Origin: Microbacterium sp. LWO12-1.2
GTDB taxonomy: Bacteria > Actinomycetota > Actinomycetes > Actinomycetales > Microbacteriaceae
Assembly (NCBI RefSeq): GCF_040675875.1
Contig: NZ_JBEGII010000001.1
Coordinates: 2,232,001-2,296,000, forward strand
DNA: 64,000 nt
Direction: 5' to 3'
A program made the translations under genes and the position numbers. Of the stretch, positions 1 through 7,018 are shown one piece after another; within the stretch, counting starts at the first letter, position 1; every line of letters starts with the position of its first letter. The notes under the pieces were generated by a model, which saw nothing but the letters and a program-made list of their open reading frames with translations, ran no database searches and had not been told where the DNA came from.

Positions 1-946
1 GGTTGCCGCCGGCGCTCTCGCGGACCCAGGCGGACTCCACCTCCCACGTGCGGGCGAGCTGGTCGCGCGGGAAGGCCGCACCCTGGTTGTTGTCCTCCGC
101 GAGCTGCGCGAGCTTGTCGATGCAGGCGTCGGACTCGTCGAGGCAGTACTGCAGCGCCTTGAGGCTCGCCCGCATGAAGTCGGCAGCGACCTCGCGGTGC
201 TCGTCGAGGAAGCGGGAGTTGACCTCCATCACGTTGTACGTGCCCTCCACGCCGAGGTCGGCGGGGAGGAACTCGCTGAACGGCAGGTCCTGCGCCTTGA
301 GCGACTGCGGCTGGTTGGAGGCGTAGCCGACGATCGCGTCGACCTGCTCGCGCACGACCACGGTCGGGTCGTAGTTCGTCATCTTCACCATCTCGACCTT
401 CGAGACGTCGACGCCTGCCTCGTCCAGCATGGCGGAGGCGATCGGGGTGAGATTGATGAAGTAGCCCAGCGATCCGCCCTCGAGGTCCTTCAGGCTCTTC
501 AGCTTCTCGTTGCCGAAGATCGAGAACGGCGGGGTGGTGCCGTAGGTGGCGACCGCGGTGAGGTTCTTGCTGTTCGCCGCCGCGAGCATCACATCGGATG
601 CCGATCCCAGCGCGGTGAACTGCGCCTGACCAGAGGCCACGAGCTGCTGCCCGTTGGCGCCGGAGGCGTTGATCTCGACGTCGAGGCAGAGCTCGTCGAA
701 GTAGCCCAGTTCCTCGGCGAGGAACACGTCGAGCTGTCCGGCGCTGGCCGAGTAGCCGTAGCCGGAGATGTAGGTGATCTTGCCGGCATCCTTGTTGCGC
801 TGGCAGGTGTCGGATGCTGCATCCGTGGGGGCGGTATCGCTGCCGGCTGGTTGCGCGGAGCAGGCTCCGAGCGTCAGCGTGGCGGCGAGAACGCACGTCA
901 GGGTGGCAGTGATGCGGAATCGGGTTTCCGCAGAGGAAGTAGCCAT
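1..946 (-). CDS. ABC transporter substrate-binding lipoprotein, NMT1/SsuA-like (C-terminus outside window)
   Basis: Partial gene; 315 codons are visible and no stop is reached at the window edge. The N-terminus is a lipoprotein signal: short charged stretch, hydrophobic segment, lipobox LTLGAC around residue 28. The mature part (YISGYGYSASAGQLDVFLAEELGYF, given here as family-type text, residues about 50-75) and the later GSASDVMLAAANSKNLTAV fit the NMT1/SsuA/TauA periplasmic-binding fold that captures aliphatic sulfonates, nitrate, taurine or thiamine precursors for an ABC importer. The ligand cannot be told from sequence. The ATG at 946 follows a purine-rich GAAGGGA about eight bases upstream. 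Permease and ATPase genes would be expected to follow beyond position 1. A perfect palindrome lies about 50 bp upstream. Family assignment is firm, substrate is unknown. Confidence 0.85.
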   Translation of the reverse strand, partial: MATSSAETRFRITATLTCVLAATLTLGACSAQPAGSDTAPTDAASDTCQRNKDAGKITYISGYGYSASAGQLDVFLAEELGYFDELCLDVEINASGANGQQLVASGQAQFTALGSASDVMLAAANSKNLTAVATYGTTPPFSIFGNEKLKSLKDLEGGSLGYFINLTPIASAMLDEAGVDVSKVEMVKMTNYDPTVVVREQVDAIVGYASNQPQSLKAQDLPFSEFLPADLGVEGTYNVMEVNSRFLDEHREVAADFMRASLKALQYCLDESDACIDKLAQLAEDNNQGAAFPRDQLARTWEVESAWVRESAGGN

Positions 947-995
947 GGGGGTCCCTTCTCGGCCGTTCATCATTGATGGCTCGTTGAAAGTAACA

Positions 996-1011
996 TAGTC
1001 AAGATTGACTA
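996..1011. promoter_or_regulatory. Perfect 16-bp palindrome in the promoter region of the substrate-binding protein gene
   Basis: TAGTCAAGATTGACTA is perfectly self-complementary. On the minus strand it lies between a possible -35 (TTGTTG) and overlaps a possible -10 (TATGTT), about 50 bp before the ATG at 946. The position and symmetry fit a repressor operator (MarR- or GntR-like half-sites TAGTCAA). No cognate regulator sits next to it; the neighbour upstream is ramB. Confidence 0.6.
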
Positions 1012-1112
1012 AGCAACAACAAACTACTTTTTGACGGTCGGCGGATGTCGGGGGGCCGGAATCCGCGGATGCCGCACGGTTGCGGCCCGAGCCCACATGC
1101 ACGACCCCGGCA

Positions 1113-1170
1113 CGGATGCACGACCGGCTTGCCTCTTTGGGCGTGCATCCGTGATCGAATCGTGCATCCG
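1113..1170. repeat. Three-arm inverted repeat downstream of ramB
   Basis: Arm A, CGGATGCACGA (1113-1123), is complementary both to arm B, CGTGCATCCG (1142-1151), and to arm C, TCGTGCATCCG (1160-1170). Pairing A-B and A-C are mutually exclusive. On the minus strand this lies just after the ramB stop, so it may be a terminator; neither arm is followed by a clear T-run, so that role is inference. A related CATGCACGA occurs at 1096-1104. Confidence 0.5.
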
Positions 1171-1224
1171 GGCGCAGGAAGAGTCGACCAGCACCGGGGA
1201 GGCGGCCGGCCGACGCGACGTGAG

Positions 1225-2769
1225 TCAGGCGCGCGGCGCGTGCGCCTCCAGGAACTCGTAGACATCGGTCGTGTCGACCCCGGGGAACGCACCGGTCGGC
1301 AGGGTCGCGAGCAGCGTGCGCGGGGTCTTCACATTCGGCCAGGAGTGCTCGCGCCAGCGCTCCTCGAGCTCGGCGGGCGCACGGCGGCAGCACACCTCGA
1401 CCGAGTGCTTCGAGACGCCGCGGTGGGGGGTGTCGCGACCCACGAACCACTTCGTGTCGTCGAAGCGCACCCCCACGCTCAGTGAATGCAGCCCCTCGCT
1501 CGACGCCTCCACGCGCGCGGTGCACCAGTACGTGCCGTTGCCGGTGTCGGTGTACTGGTAGTACGGGTTGAAGCGGTCGTCTTCATCGAACACGACACGA
1601 CTGGTCCACTTGCGGCAGCACATCTGCCCCTCGATCGCGCCGAGGCGGTCGGTCGGGAAGTTCACGTCGTCGTTCTCGTAGGCCTTCGTGATCGTGCCCG
1701 ACTCGTGCACCTTGAGGAAGTGCACCGGGATGTCGAGGTGCCTGGTGGCGAGATTTGTGAACCGATGCGCCGCGGTCTCGTATGACACGGAATAGGCGTC
1801 GCGCAGGTCCTCGATCGAGATCGCGCGCCGCGCCTTGGCCTCCTTCAACGCAGGGACGACATGCGCCTCGGGGATCAGCAGCGCCCCGGTGAGGTAGTTG
1901 GTCTCGACCCGCTGGCGCAGGAACTCCGCATAGCTGCGCGGTTCGGAGTGGCCGAGCATGCGGCTCGACAGCGCCTGCAGCACCGCAGTGCGCGCATCAC
2001 CCTTGGCCTGCACCTGACTCGACAGGTACAGCCGCCCGTTCGCCAGGTCGGCGACGCTGCGCGTGGTCTGCGGCAGATCGGGGGCGTAGTGCAGGGTGAA
2101 TCCCAGGTAGGCGGCGATCTCGGATGCCGCGCGCTGGGTCAGCGGTCCGCCCGAGTGTCCGACCGCGGCGAGGATCTCCGAGGCCTTGGCCTCGAGATCA
2201 GGGAAGTGGTTGTCCTGACGGCGCATCAGATGGCGCAGCTCGACGTTCGCACGCCGCGCCTCCTCCGGGGTCGCCGCCCGCTCGTCCTTGAGGCGGTCGA
2301 TCTCGCCGTGCAGCGCGAGCAGTGCCTTCAGCGCGTCCGTCGGCAGAGTCTTCGCGATGCGGAACGGCTCGATGCCGAGCGCCTGGAAGGTCTGTCCCTT
2401 CATCGCACGCTCGAGCGCGATCTCCACAGCGCTGCGCTCGTCGAGCGGCTCCCCCTCCATCAGCGCGTCGATCGTCACGCCCAGCGCACGCGCGATCGCC
2501 TGCAGCTGCGTGAGCTTGGGCTCGCGCTTGCCGGTCTCGATCATCGACATCTGGCTCGGCGCGCGGTCGACGGCGGAGGCGAGCTCTTCGAGCGTCATTC
2601 CCCGGGCAGTGCGGAGCTGCCGGATGCGTCGGCCGATCGTGAGGGCGTCGGCCTCTTCTGCCGCGGCCTGGGGCCCCGAGCTGACCTGGGGCCCCGAGCC
2701 CACCTGGGTCCCTGAGCCGACCTGGGTCCCTGAGCCGACCTGGGTCCCTGAGCTTGTCGAAGGGTACAT
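1225..2769 (-). CDS. ramB: XRE-family regulator with ImmA/IrrE-like and DUF2083-type domains, RamB homologue
   Basis: 514 residues from the ATG. An XRE helix-turn-helix spans residues 45-104 (MTLEELASAV, ETGKREPKL). The middle (about 190-350) resembles the ImmA/IrrE-like region but has no HExxH; the corresponding stretch reads ALSSRMLGH, so no peptidase activity is expected. The C-terminal part carries CC pairs at 384-385 and 460-461 and C416, as in the RamB/ScfR family. In Corynebacterium glutamicum RamB represses the aceA and aceB genes; here the gene is divergent from aceB-aceA, which strongly supports the same role. Residues 3-34 are encoded by an 18-bp tandem repeat (G-T-Q-V-G-S units), unlike family members I know. 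A GTG inside the repeat (third QVGSG) is an alternative start. The ATG has no clear Shine-Dalgarno sequence. Confidence 0.85.
   Translation of the reverse strand: MYPSTSSGTQVGSGTQVGSGTQVGSGPQVSSGPQAAAEEADALTIGRRIRQLRTARGMTLEELASAVDRAPSQMSMIETGKREPKLTQLQAIARALGVTIDALMEGEPLDERSAVEIALERAMKGQTFQALGIEPFRIAKTLPTDALKALLALHGEIDRLKDERAATPEEARRANVELRHLMRRQDNHFPDLEAKASEILAAVGHSGGPLTQRAASEIAAYLGFTLHYAPDLPQTTRSVADLANGRLYLSSQVQAKGDARTAVLQALSSRMLGHSEPRSYAEFLRQRVETNYLTGALLIPEAHVVPALKEAKARRAISIEDLRDAYSVSYETAAHRFTNLATRHLDIPVHFLKVHESGTITKAYENDDVNFPTDRLGAIEGQMCCRKWTSRVVFDEDDRFNPYYQYTDTGNGTYWCTARVEASSEGLHSLSVGVRFDDTKWFVGRDTPHRGVSKHSVEVCCRRAPAELEERWREHSWPNVKTPRTLLATLPTGAFPGVDTTDVYEFLEAHAPRA
2675..2763. repeat. Five 18-bp tandem units ending in a dispersed palindromic-element arm
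   Basis: Units begin at 2675, 2693, 2711, 2729 and 2747. The units at 2711 and 2729 are identical (CCTGAGCCGACCTGGGTC); the two to the left diverge slightly; the last (2747-2763) reads CCTGAGCTTGTCGAAGG, the arm of an element also found at 19486 and 26746. The array is in frame with ramB and codes for its N-terminal six-residue repeats. It looks like an expansion from the edge of the dispersed element. Confidence 0.8.
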
Positions 2770-2777
2770 GGCGGCGA

Positions 2778-2796
2778 TTCTGTCACAGAAACAGAA
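2778..2796. promoter_or_regulatory. Palindrome plus third half-site just upstream of ramB
   Basis: TTCTGT-C-ACAGAA (2778-2790) is a perfect palindrome around one central base, immediately followed by a second ACAGAA (2791-2796). It ends about 8 bp upstream of the ramB ATG, so a bound protein would block ramB transcription or initiation. Possibly an autoregulatory or global-regulator site; the protein is not known. Confidence 0.5.
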
Positions 2797-2805
2797 TATT
2801 GATCA

Positions 2806-2849
2806 AACTTCACACGCATTTTGGTCAGTTGAATGCGCGAACTTCACAC
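2806..2849. promoter_or_regulatory. Two direct repeats resembling RamB binding sites, ramB-aceB intergenic region
   Basis: AACTTCACAC occurs at 2806-2815 and again at 2840-2849, start-to-start distance 34 bp, in the 140-bp region between the divergent ramB and aceB. The published C. glutamicum RamB motif is close to AAACTTTGCAAA, so these share the AACTT core. Their position between regulator and presumed target supports them as operators; binding is inferred. Confidence 0.55.
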
Positions 2850-2909
2850 ACAGTGGTCTCAAGCCACACGGCGTCACAGCCGGACCGTTCGAAGAAAGGG
2901 CTTCTGATC

Positions 2910-4556
2910 ATGAGCACTCCCACCGTCACCGCGCCGATCCAGACGACCCAGCCGGGTCCGGCGATCGAGGTCACCGGACCACTCCGCGACCGCTACGACG
3001 AGATCCTCACCCCCGAGGCGATCGCCTTCCTCACCGAGCTGCACCACCGGTTCGCCTCGCGCCGGCATGACCGTCTGGCCGATCGCATGCGCCGCCGCTT
3101 CGAGATCGGCAACGGACACGACCCGCGTTTCCGCGAAGACACCGCGCACATCCGCCAGGATGCCGAGTGGCGCGTTGCCGGCGCTGGACCGGGGCTCGAG
3201 GACCGCCGCGTCGAGATCACCGGGCCCACCGACCCCAAGATGACGATCAACGCACTGAACTCCGGCGCCCGCGTCTGGCTCGCCGACCAGGAGGATGCCA
3301 CGAGCCCGACCTGGAAGAACGTGATCGAAGGTCAGCTCTCGCTGCGCGACGCGATCCGCGGAGAGCTGTCGTTCACGTCGCCTGCGGGCAAGGAGTACCG
3401 CGTCACCGCGGAGCGCACGCCCACCATCGTGATGCGTCCTCGCGGCTGGCACCTGCCCGAGAAGCACATCTCCTTCATCGACAGGGCGGGGCGCCGCACC
3501 TCGACCTCCGGCTCGCTGGTCGACTTCGGGCTCTACTTCCTGCACAACGCGCAGGCGCTGATCGACACCGGCCGTGGCCCCTACTTCTACATCGCCAAGA
3601 TCGAGTCGAGCGAGGAGGCGAAGCTGTGGGATGACGTCTTCTCGTTCAGCGAGGAGTACATCGGCATCCCGCACGGCACCATCCGGGCGACCGTGCTGAT
3701 CGAGACCCTTCCCGCCGCGTTCGAGATGGACGAGATCCTGTTCGAGCTGCGCGATCACTGTGCCGGTCTCAATGCCGGCCGCTGGGACTACATCTTCTCG
3801 ATCATCAAGAACTACCGCGGCCGCGGCGCGCGTTTCGTACTCCCCGACCGCAGCGAGGTCACGATGACAGTGCCGTTCATGCGGGCCTACACCGAGTTGC
3901 TGGTGCAGACCTGCCACAAGCGGGGCGCGTTCGCGATCGGCGGCATGAGCGCATCGATCCCCAACCGCCGCGACCCCGAGGCGACGGCACGGGCGATCGA
4001 GAAGGTCGCTGCCGACAAGAAGCGCGAGGCGGGAGACGGCTTCGACGGCACCTGGGTCGCCCACCCCGACCTCATCCCCACGGCGCTGGCCGAGTTCGAC
4101 GCCGTGCTCGGCGACCGTCCGAACCAGGTCGACCGCCAGCGGGACGACGTGCACGTGGAGGCTGCGGATCTGCTCGACCTGCACATCGGGCGTCCGATCA
4201 CCGCCCAGGGCGTGCGCGACAACGTATCGGTCGCGATCCGCTACATCGAGGCCTGGCTGCGCGGCCTCGGCGCCGTGGCGATCGACAACCTCATGGAGGA
4301 TGCCGCGACCGCCGAGATCAGCCGCTCGCAGGTGTGGCAGTGGATCCACCAGGACCGCACCACGCAGGACGGCACGGCCATCACGGTGGAGTACATCGAG
4401 GAGCTGATCACGCAGGTGCTCGCCCAGGCGACGCGCAGCGCGGGCGACCGCTTCGACGATGCCGCAGACGTCTTCCGGGAGGTCGCGCTGCAGGAGGAGT
4501 TCCCCACCTTCCTCACCCTGGGCGCGTACTCGCGTCACCTCATCGAGAACAACTGA
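2910..4556 (+). CDS. aceB: Malate synthase A
   Basis: Condenses glyoxylate with acetyl-CoA to malate, second step of the glyoxylate shunt, in the cytosol. The malate synthase signature is present around residues 280-296 (RDHCAGLNAGRWDYIFS), with the GVGTEI-like TIM-barrel region earlier (LADQEDATSPTW) typical of the A isoform. 548 residues from ATG 2910, normal for the family. This start is chosen because GAAGAAAGG lies at 2891-2899; the frame stays open further upstream but that part overlaps the regulatory region and has no ribosome site. aceA follows after 27 bp, so the two form an operon. Divergent ramB and two RamB-like sites upstream suggest control by acetate availability. Confidence 0.96.
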   Translation: MSTPTVTAPIQTTQPGPAIEVTGPLRDRYDEILTPEAIAFLTELHHRFASRRHDRLADRMRRRFEIGNGHDPRFREDTAHIRQDAEWRVAGAGPGLEDRRVEITGPTDPKMTINALNSGARVWLADQEDATSPTWKNVIEGQLSLRDAIRGELSFTSPAGKEYRVTAERTPTIVMRPRGWHLPEKHISFIDRAGRRTSTSGSLVDFGLYFLHNAQALIDTGRGPYFYIAKIESSEEAKLWDDVFSFSEEYIGIPHGTIRATVLIETLPAAFEMDEILFELRDHCAGLNAGRWDYIFSIIKNYRGRGARFVLPDRSEVTMTVPFMRAYTELLVQTCHKRGAFAIGGMSASIPNRRDPEATARAIEKVAADKKREAGDGFDGTWVAHPDLIPTALAEFDAVLGDRPNQVDRQRDDVHVEAADLLDLHIGRPITAQGVRDNVSVAIRYIEAWLRGLGAVAIDNLMEDAATAEISRSQVWQWIHQDRTTQDGTAITVEYIEELITQVLAQATRSAGDRFDDAADVFREVALQEEFPTFLTLGAYSRHLIENN

Positions 4557-4583
4557 CCCGCTCACCACGAAGAAGGACACGAC

Positions 4584-6179
4584 ATGACCCAGTACCAGGA
4601 CGACATCGACGCCATCCGGGCACTGAAGGAGGAGCACGGCTCCGCCTGGAACGCCATCGATCCCGAATCGGCCGCACGGATGCGGGCGCAGAACAGGTTC
4701 CGCACCGGACTCGAGATCGCGCAGTACACCGCCGACATCATGCGCCGAGACATGGGCGAGTACGACGCGGATTCCTCCGTGTACACGCAGTCGCTCGGAG
4801 TCTGGCACGGCTTCATCGGGCAGCAGAAGCTCATCTCGATCAAGAAGCACCTGAAGTCCACGAACAAGCGGTACCTCTACCTCTCCGGATGGATGGTCGC
4901 CGCGATGCGTTCGGAATTCGGTCCGCTCCCCGACCAGTCGATGCACGAGAAGACCGCAGTGCCCGCCCTGATCGAGGAACTGTACACGTTCCTCCGCCAG
5001 GCCGATGCCCGCGAGCTGGACCTGCTCTTCACCCAGCTCGACGCCGCCCGCGCCGCCGGCGACGAGACAGGGGCGGAGTTCATCCAGTCGCAGATCGACG
5101 ACTACGAGACCCACGTCGTCCCGATCATCGCGGACATCGACGCCGGCTTCGGCAACCCGGAGGCGACCTACCTGCTCGCGAAGAAGATGATCGAGGCCGG
5201 GGCGTGCGCCATCCAGATCGAGAATCAGGTGTCGGACGAGAAGCAGTGCGGCCACCAGGATGGCAAGGTGACCGTTCCGCACGAGGACTTCCTCGCGAAG
5301 ATCAACGCGGTCCGCTACGCGTTCCTGGAGCTCGGCATCGACAACGGCATCATCGTCGCCCGCACCGACTCGCTCGGCGCGGGGCTGACCCAGAAGCTCG
5401 CCGTCTCGCAGGAGCCCGGCGACCTCGGCGATCAGTACAACTCCTTCCTCGACGTCGAGGAGATCTCGGAAGCCGGTCTGAGCGACGGCGACGTGGTCCT
5501 CAAGCGAGACGGGAAGCTGCTGCGTCCGAAGCGCCTGGCCAGCAACCTCTACGAGTTCCGCCCGGGAACCGGAGAGGAGCGCGTCGTGCTCGACTGCATC
5601 ACGTCGCTCCGCAACGGCGCCGACCTGCTGTGGATCGAAACGGAGAAGCCGCACGTCGAGCAGATCGCGGGCATGGTCGACGCGATCCGTGCGGAGATCC
5701 CGAACGCGAAGCTGGTCTACAACAACAGCCCCTCGTTCAACTGGACCCTGAGCTTCCGGCAGCAGGCCTACGACCTGCTCGCGGAGCAGGGCCACGACCT
5801 GTCGGCGTTCGACCGCAGTGCGCTGATGAGCGTCGACTACGACGACACCGAGCTCGCACGGCTGGCAGACGAGAAGATCCGCTCGTTCCAGCGCGACGCC
5901 TCCGCCCGCGCGGGAATCTTCCATCACCTCATCACACTCCCGACCTACCACACCGCGGCGCTGTCTACCGATGACCTCGCGCAGGGGTACTTCGGCGACG
6001 AAGGGATGCTCGCCTACGTCAAGGGCGTCCAGCGTCGCGAGATCCGCGGGGGCATCGCCACGGTCAAGCACCAGAACATGGCGGGCTCCGACCTCGGCGA
6101 CAACCACAAGGAGTACTTCGCGGGCGACGCCGCACTCAAGGCCGGCGGTCAGCACAACACCATGAACCAGTTCAGCTGA
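4584..6179 (+). CDS. aceA: Isocitrate lyase (long, 531-residue form)
   Basis: Cleaves isocitrate to glyoxylate and succinate, first step of the glyoxylate shunt. The catalytic loop reads EKQCGHQ with the active cysteine at residue 222; the Mg-binding stretch IIADIDAGFGN lies near 180. It is 531 residues long, about 100 longer than the corynebacterial and mycobacterial ICL1 enzymes (about 430), and uses QCGH instead of KCGH. Length and motif match the isoform I recall from Pseudomonas aeruginosa (531 residues, KQCGHQDGK). AGAAGGA at 4571-4577 sets the start. Second gene of aceB-aceA; a strong terminator follows at 6244. Confidence 0.96.
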   Translation: MTQYQDDIDAIRALKEEHGSAWNAIDPESAARMRAQNRFRTGLEIAQYTADIMRRDMGEYDADSSVYTQSLGVWHGFIGQQKLISIKKHLKSTNKRYLYLSGWMVAAMRSEFGPLPDQSMHEKTAVPALIEELYTFLRQADARELDLLFTQLDAARAAGDETGAEFIQSQIDDYETHVVPIIADIDAGFGNPEATYLLAKKMIEAGACAIQIENQVSDEKQCGHQDGKVTVPHEDFLAKINAVRYAFLELGIDNGIIVARTDSLGAGLTQKLAVSQEPGDLGDQYNSFLDVEEISEAGLSDGDVVLKRDGKLLRPKRLASNLYEFRPGTGEERVVLDCITSLRNGADLLWIETEKPHVEQIAGMVDAIRAEIPNAKLVYNNSPSFNWTLSFRQQAYDLLAEQGHDLSAFDRSALMSVDYDDTELARLADEKIRSFQRDASARAGIFHHLITLPTYHTAALSTDDLAQGYFGDEGMLAYVKGVQRREIRGGIATVKHQNMAGSDLGDNHKEYFAGDAALKAGGQHNTMNQFS

Positions 6180-6243
6180 CGACGAGTCCGTGACGCCCCG
6201 CCGACAGCCGATTCCTGGTCCACGAGGCCTGATCCGTCGTCCC

Positions 6244-6281
6244 GAAGCCCCTCGCCCGTTCCCCCACGGGCGAGGGGCTTC
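6244..6281 (+). terminator. Rho-independent-type terminator after aceA
   Basis: Perfect 15-bp stem GAAGCCCCTCGCCCG (6244-6258) with CGGGCGAGGGGCTTC (6267-6281) and an 8-base loop, 64 bp after the aceA stop. No long T-run follows, as is usual in high-GC actinobacteria. Confidence 0.85.
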
Positions 6282-6324
6282 GCCTGTCCGAGCCACCGGT
6301 TCCCTGCGGGCGTAGCCTGGAGCC

Positions 6325-6759
6325 ATGACCGACGCATGGCACGGCATCGCCGAGGAGTTCCTCCACCTCTACCCGACAGGACGCCGGCTGCTGGCCGTGG
6401 CGGGTGCGGATGCCGAGCGCTCCCGCACCGCTGCCGACGCTCTCGCGTCGGCGCTCGTCGGCGCCGGCCACGAGGTCGAGCGCACGCACAGTCAAGACGG
6501 TGACGAGCAGACGCTGCGCGCCGATGTCGTCACGCCGTTCCGGAACGGGCCGAAGGCCGACCGGGTGCTGATCGTCTCCGGCCCCTCCGCCCTGCTCAGC
6601 CCGACGGCGCGCGGCATGTGGAACTTCACGCTGTGGCAGCTCTTCGGGGAAGAACCGCCGCACAGTGTGGCGTCCGCGCTGGTCGACCTGACCGATCCCG
6701 TGAACCCGGTCCGCCGCACCGCCGACTACTGCGCATTGCCGGCGTCGTTCGGTTCCTGA
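6325..6759 (+). CDS. Uridine-kinase-like protein with degenerate P-loop, hypothetical
   Basis: 144 residues. The N-terminal segment RRLLAVAGADAERSRTAADA (20-39) aligns by eye with the start of uridine-kinase-like P-loop proteins, but the Walker A glycine and lysine are missing. Downstream pieces TPFRNG (about 71), DRVLIVSGPSALL (about 79) and GMWNFTLWQLFGEE (about 97) also follow that family's order, and the protein ends where the kinase would continue. It therefore looks like a truncated, catalytically dead relative; the function is unknown. TAGCCT at 6313-6318, six bases before the ATG, and no Shine-Dalgarno sequence indicate a leaderless transcript. It lies after the aceA terminator and converges on the AraC-type gene. 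Confidence 0.65.
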   Translation: MTDAWHGIAEEFLHLYPTGRRLLAVAGADAERSRTAADALASALVGAGHEVERTHSQDGDEQTLRADVVTPFRNGPKADRVLIVSGPSALLSPTARGMWNFTLWQLFGEEPPHSVASALVDLTDPVNPVRRTADYCALPASFGS

Positions 6760-6894
6760 GGCGGAGGCCCCCGAGCTTCCGGGCGGGGCGCCGAACCGCA
6801 CCCGGAAGTCGTGACGGGGCGCTGGGGAGGCAGCCTCGGCTCGCAGGAGCCTTCCGTCAGAAGCCCGACTGGGGAAGCGGGCAGATTCAGAGTA

Positions 6895-6985
6895 GGCACC
6901 CACCACGACCGCGGAAAGTGCGCGGGAGCGGTCTGTCACCGGGTGGCGCCAAACCGGGCACGGGATGACCGGCTTGGCACCGGTT
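6895..6985. other. Structured non-coding segment between convergent genes
   Basis: Within the 259-bp gap 6760-7018 there are nested inverted repeats: GGCACCC (6896-6902) against GGGTGGCGCC (6941-6950), GACCGC (6907-6912) against GCGGTC (6928-6933), and AACCGG (6952-6957) against CCGGTT (6980-6985). I see no gene here. It may simply be a two-way terminator, or a small structured RNA; I cannot assign a class. Confidence 0.35.
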
Positions 6986-7018
6986 GCGCGATCACATGTC
7001 GCAGGATCGCTGCTGCGC

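Noticed and set aside
2754..2909. Upstream extension of the aceB frame to an ATG at 2754
   Set aside because: It crosses the ramB start and the regulatory sites and has no ribosome site, while ATG 2910 has a good one and gives family length.
2874..6347. Very long open frame (over 1100 codons) on the minus strand opposite aceB and aceA
   Set aside because: It mirrors two certain genes; its translation is Val/Arg/Asp-rich without domains, as expected for antisense frames in high-GC DNA.
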